From the NCBI GenBank assembly GCA_018266795.1, contig JAFDZV010000051.1:1-42488 (forward strand): a stretch of DNA of 42,488 bases, given 5' to 3'. Made by a program: the position numbers and the translations under genes. The DNA comes from Bacteroidota bacterium. Lineage in GTDB: Bacteria > Bacteroidota > Ignavibacteria > OLB7. The notes beneath the pieces are model-generated. The model was given only the letters and a program-made list of their open reading frames with translations. It was not told where the DNA came from and made no database searches. Below, piece by piece: positions 40,602-42,488 of this stretch (its first letter is position 1; each line of letters starts with the position of its first letter).

Positions 40602-41162
40602 TTACGGTACGTGGAACGGGAAGAGGCACCGGAAGTAGTATGTGCCGATGCCGTGGTATTCCCCATGGAAGAGGAAATTGTTGCCGAGGTAATTACTGTT
40701 CTGAATCCCCAGCGGGATTGGGTACTGGAAACTGAGCGTTGCGGACCCGCCGGGTGCCAGCGTCAGGCCGGTGAAGCTTGGCTCCGTCATCCGTGGGAAC
40801 CGCGTGTCGACATTCAACAGCGCAATTCCCGTATCCGGAACAGGGTTGGCCGGGCCGACGAATACATGTGCGTACATCCAGATGCGGTTCACCGGATCCG
40901 GATTGAATATTCCGCAGTTGTAGCTGATCGTCCCGCCTGCAGGTGCATTGGCAGACCAGGACTGGAAGTAGATGTACGGCGTGTTGGCATTATTCAACAG
41001 CGTACGTATTTCATCCTCGCTGAGCGAACTGAACAGATCCTTGGTGGTCGGTGGAAATTGTTCCTTCGCCTGTGCGATGAGATCCAGAGTGGTGTTGAGG
41101 AACTGGGTCCTCTCCAGCGGAGTCAGGTCCTGACACGAGGTACCTGCCTTGGCGTCGTCCAT
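40602..41162 (-). CDS. Beta-rich protein of unknown function
   Basis: 186 residues from the ATG at 41162, with GGAG eight bases upstream; an upstream ATG at 41261 would add 33 unlikely residues. Residues 1-60 are helical (Leu-Thr-Pro-Leu-Glu-Arg-Thr-Gln-Phe-Leu, Leu-Ser-Glu-Asp-Glu-Ile-Arg). The rest is aromatic-rich beta sequence such as Tyr-Ile-Tyr-Phe-Gln-Ser-Trp, Arg-Ile-Trp-Met-Tyr-Ala-His-Val-Phe-Val-Gly-Pro and Leu-Ala-Pro-Gly-Gly-Ser-Ala-Thr-Leu. No signal peptide is visible, which is odd for such a domain. The fold looks immunoglobulin-like. No family is recognised. Confidence 0.72.
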   Translation of the reverse strand: MDDAKAGTSCQDLTPLERTQFLNTTLDLIAQAKEQFPPTTKDLFSSLSEDEIRTLLNNANTPYIYFQSWSANAPAGGTISYNCGIFNPDPVNRIWMYAHVFVGPANPVPDTGIALLNVDTRFPRMTEPSFTGLTLAPGGSATLSFQYPIPLGIQNSNYLGNNFLFHGEYHGIGTYYFRCLFPFHVP

Positions 41163-41615
41163 GATTGTCTCCAAGTGGATTGTTCTTGACGTAGTGGTGT
41201 TTGCTTCCGGACAGTCGCCTGGATCCCGGCGGCCGTCTGTTCCCGTACTGGCAGGCACCAACGAATGTGCATTCGTGCGCCGCGCGATGTCGAATTCCGG
41301 AATGTGATGGAGTTCAGTTCAATGCGTCGCAGTACCATCGCCTGTTGCTCATGGGCTGCCATATCGGCCCATGAACGGTTTCATCCGGTGGTCATACCGA
41401 ATATTGTGATGGCTGCATCGCGGTGCCGTCGCGAATAATAGCGCGCAATGAAATCGAAGACCGAAACCGGGTATCGCCCTTCTCTCAATTGCGGGGTATC
41501 TCTGAAATGGTGTGTGTGCGGGGGAAAGCGGACGCAAATTATGGCGTGGAAGCCGCCGGCGCAATTACCCATTTAGGGTGCTTTTGTTCGACGTGAAATA
41601 GTCCGGACATGGTAA
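41163..41615. other. Gene-free stretch with two hairpins
   Basis: About 450 bases between two minus-strand genes with no plausible reading frame. TCATGGGC (41349-41356) pairs with GCCCATGA (41367-41374) around a 10-base loop, and ACGAAT-gtgc-ATTCGT spans 41261-41276. The first could end the beta-barrel transcript, though it lies 240 bases past the stop. TATTAT near 41434 on the minus strand is a possible -10 without a clear -35. Confidence 0.4.
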
Positions 41616-42371
41616 TCAGTTGAACCCGATATTCATCGTCAGGAATAGTCCGCCGAAATCGGTGATGGGATCGTTCTGCAGGCTCTCGACCCCTGGGTGG
41701 ATCGGGATGAAGAAATATCGGACGTTGACGCCAAGCGTTGGATGCCCGCTGCCGACTTCCGCTCCGGCGCCCACGAACCCGCCGAACGTGGCGTAGGTGC
41801 GCGCATGCGAGAAGCTGCTGAAGAATTCGTGGTCGTATGGGAGCGCAACGATCAGGCTGGGCCCTACCCCCGCATTGACGTACGGACGGAAGTTGTCCAC
41901 CAGAACCTCGTCGAACACACGATAGCGAACACCGACGGTGAGCGGAAGCGTATACAGCCGGTTCACCTTCCCGGGCACCCGCCAGTCCTGCAGTTGATAG
42001 TCGTACTGCTCGAACTCGTCCCGATCCCGCGAGCCGGTGACGCCAAGATTCACGAAGCCGGCGAAGGCCTGCGAGTAGTTGTGCTGGTAGAACACGCCGG
42101 CGCCGAAGCCGCTGTTGCTGAAGAGCAGATCGGCGCCGTAGAGATCCCTCGGCTGCGTGAGCACGCCTGTGCTGTCGATGAGCGGACGTGCGGCCGTGAA
42201 GAGGAAGAGTGTATCGGCGGGAACGCCGGGCGGCTCCTCCGGAAGCTCCGCGGGATTCCCGTGCGGCGCACCGGTCACCTGCGCCGCCGTTGCCCCCGGC
42301 AGAAGCGGAAGCATTGCCGCGGCCAGCATTGCCGGCAGAAGTATCCGTATGAGTGCGCGCCCGATCATCAT
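41616..42371 (-). CDS. Outer membrane beta-barrel protein
   Basis: 251 residues. The signal peptide has the core Ile-Leu-Leu-Pro-Ala-Met-Leu-Ala-Ala-Ala and ends Ala-Thr-Ala-Ala-Gln. Alternating strands follow, with aromatic ends such as Phe-Gly-Ala-Gly-Val-Phe-Tyr-Gln, Leu-Thr-Val-Gly-Val-Arg-Tyr-Arg-Val and Val-Asn-Ala-Gly-Val-Gly-Pro-Ser-Leu. Gly-Val-Asn-Val-Arg-Tyr-Phe and a final Leu-Thr-Met-Asn-Ile-Gly-Phe-Asn close the barrel; a terminal aromatic one residue from the end fits BamA-type insertion. It is probably an eight-stranded or slightly larger barrel of the OmpA/OprF-like group. The function is unknown. Either ATG at 42371 or 42368 may start it. Confidence 0.85.
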   Translation of the reverse strand: MMIGRALIRILLPAMLAAAMLPLLPGATAAQVTGAPHGNPAELPEEPPGVPADTLFLFTAARPLIDSTGVLTQPRDLYGADLLFSNSGFGAGVFYQHNYSQAFAGFVNLGVTGSRDRDEFEQYDYQLQDWRVPGKVNRLYTLPLTVGVRYRVFDEVLVDNFRPYVNAGVGPSLIVALPYDHEFFSSFSHARTYATFGGFVGAGAEVGSGHPTLGVNVRYFFIPIHPGVESLQNDPITDFGGLFLTMNIGFN

Positions 42372-42388
42372 CGCCTGAATTTGCAGGA

Positions 42389-42394
42389 AGTATA
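42389..42394 (-). promoter_or_regulatory. Candidate -10 box of the beta-barrel gene
   Basis: TATACT on the minus strand, about 18 bases before the start codon, would give a very short leader. No convincing -35 hexamer is found 16-18 bases upstream. The final 94 bases of the window hold nothing else I can support. Confidence 0.35.
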
Positions 42395-42488
42395 CACCGA
42401 ACTGACGATGACTTCCAGACCAAAAGTGTCCGCGTTCTCCGAGGGGTAATGCGAGGCCGATTGCAGGGCTTGTCCCGCCGACAGTTGA

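Overview
The window carries 33 protein genes that I can support, with no rRNA, tRNA, CRISPR array or insertion sequence. Three proteins end in the C-terminal sorting domain of type IX secretion (T9SS), and a fourth gene encodes a T9SS plug-like lipoprotein. An imelysin lipoprotein sits next to a di-haem oxidoreductase, and there is an OlsF-like bifunctional acyltransferase. This set, the GC-rich coding sequence and the weak or missing Shine-Dalgarno sites at many starts point to the Bacteroidota/Chlorobiota lineage. The Asn-Pro-Phe-Asn-Pro-Ser start of one sorting domain fits a Kapabacteria/Ignavibacteria-type organism best. That placement is inference; no marker gene in the window fixes it.

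Layout. 1-1.1 kb: a small soluble protein and a small membrane protein. 1.25-8.6 kb (+): a promoter followed by what looks like a structured RNA with a three-way junction, then a cysteine-rich T9SS protein with a duplicated module, a class 3 lipase, and a 1334-residue T9SS protein with BNR, PKD and LamG domains. 8.6-13 kb (-): an amidase, a regulator with two HD-type modules and a LuxR helix-turn-helix, and a family 2 glycosyltransferase. 13.0-13.7 kb: a gene-poor stretch with repeats and hairpins. 13.7-18.2 kb (-): a 1482-residue T9SS surface protein. 18.4-21 kb (-): the di-haem oxidoreductase and imelysin pair, probably for iron. 21-21.6 kb: a gene-free stretch with an orphan + strand terminator. 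21.6-28.3 kb (-): mostly envelope and housekeeping genes: rlpA, mannose-1-phosphate guanylyltransferase, alr, a DUF971 protein, a small membrane protein, folP, SpoIID/LytB and a minimal penicillin-binding transpeptidase. 28.4-35.3 kb (+): a pseudouridine synthase with a long disordered arm, a flavoprotein, an esterase, a lipoprotein, the OlsF-like acyltransferase and a YCII protein. 35.5-40.5 kb (+): a tight run of moaD, moaE, the T9SS plug protein, a Gfo/Idh/MocA oxidoreductase, a CCA-adding-type enzyme and a small unknown. 40.6-42.4 kb (-): an unknown beta-rich protein and an outer membrane beta-barrel.

The main theme is the cell envelope: surface proteins exported by T9SS, a T9SS accessory factor, peptidoglycan synthesis and remodelling, sugar-nucleotide and glycosyl transfer, and an ornithine-lipid-type enzyme. 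The most novel-looking item is the RNA at 1292-1418. Its outer helix begins exactly where the upstream promoter should start transcription. An 11-bp operator-like sequence inside that promoter recurs just upstream of the large BNR/T9SS gene.
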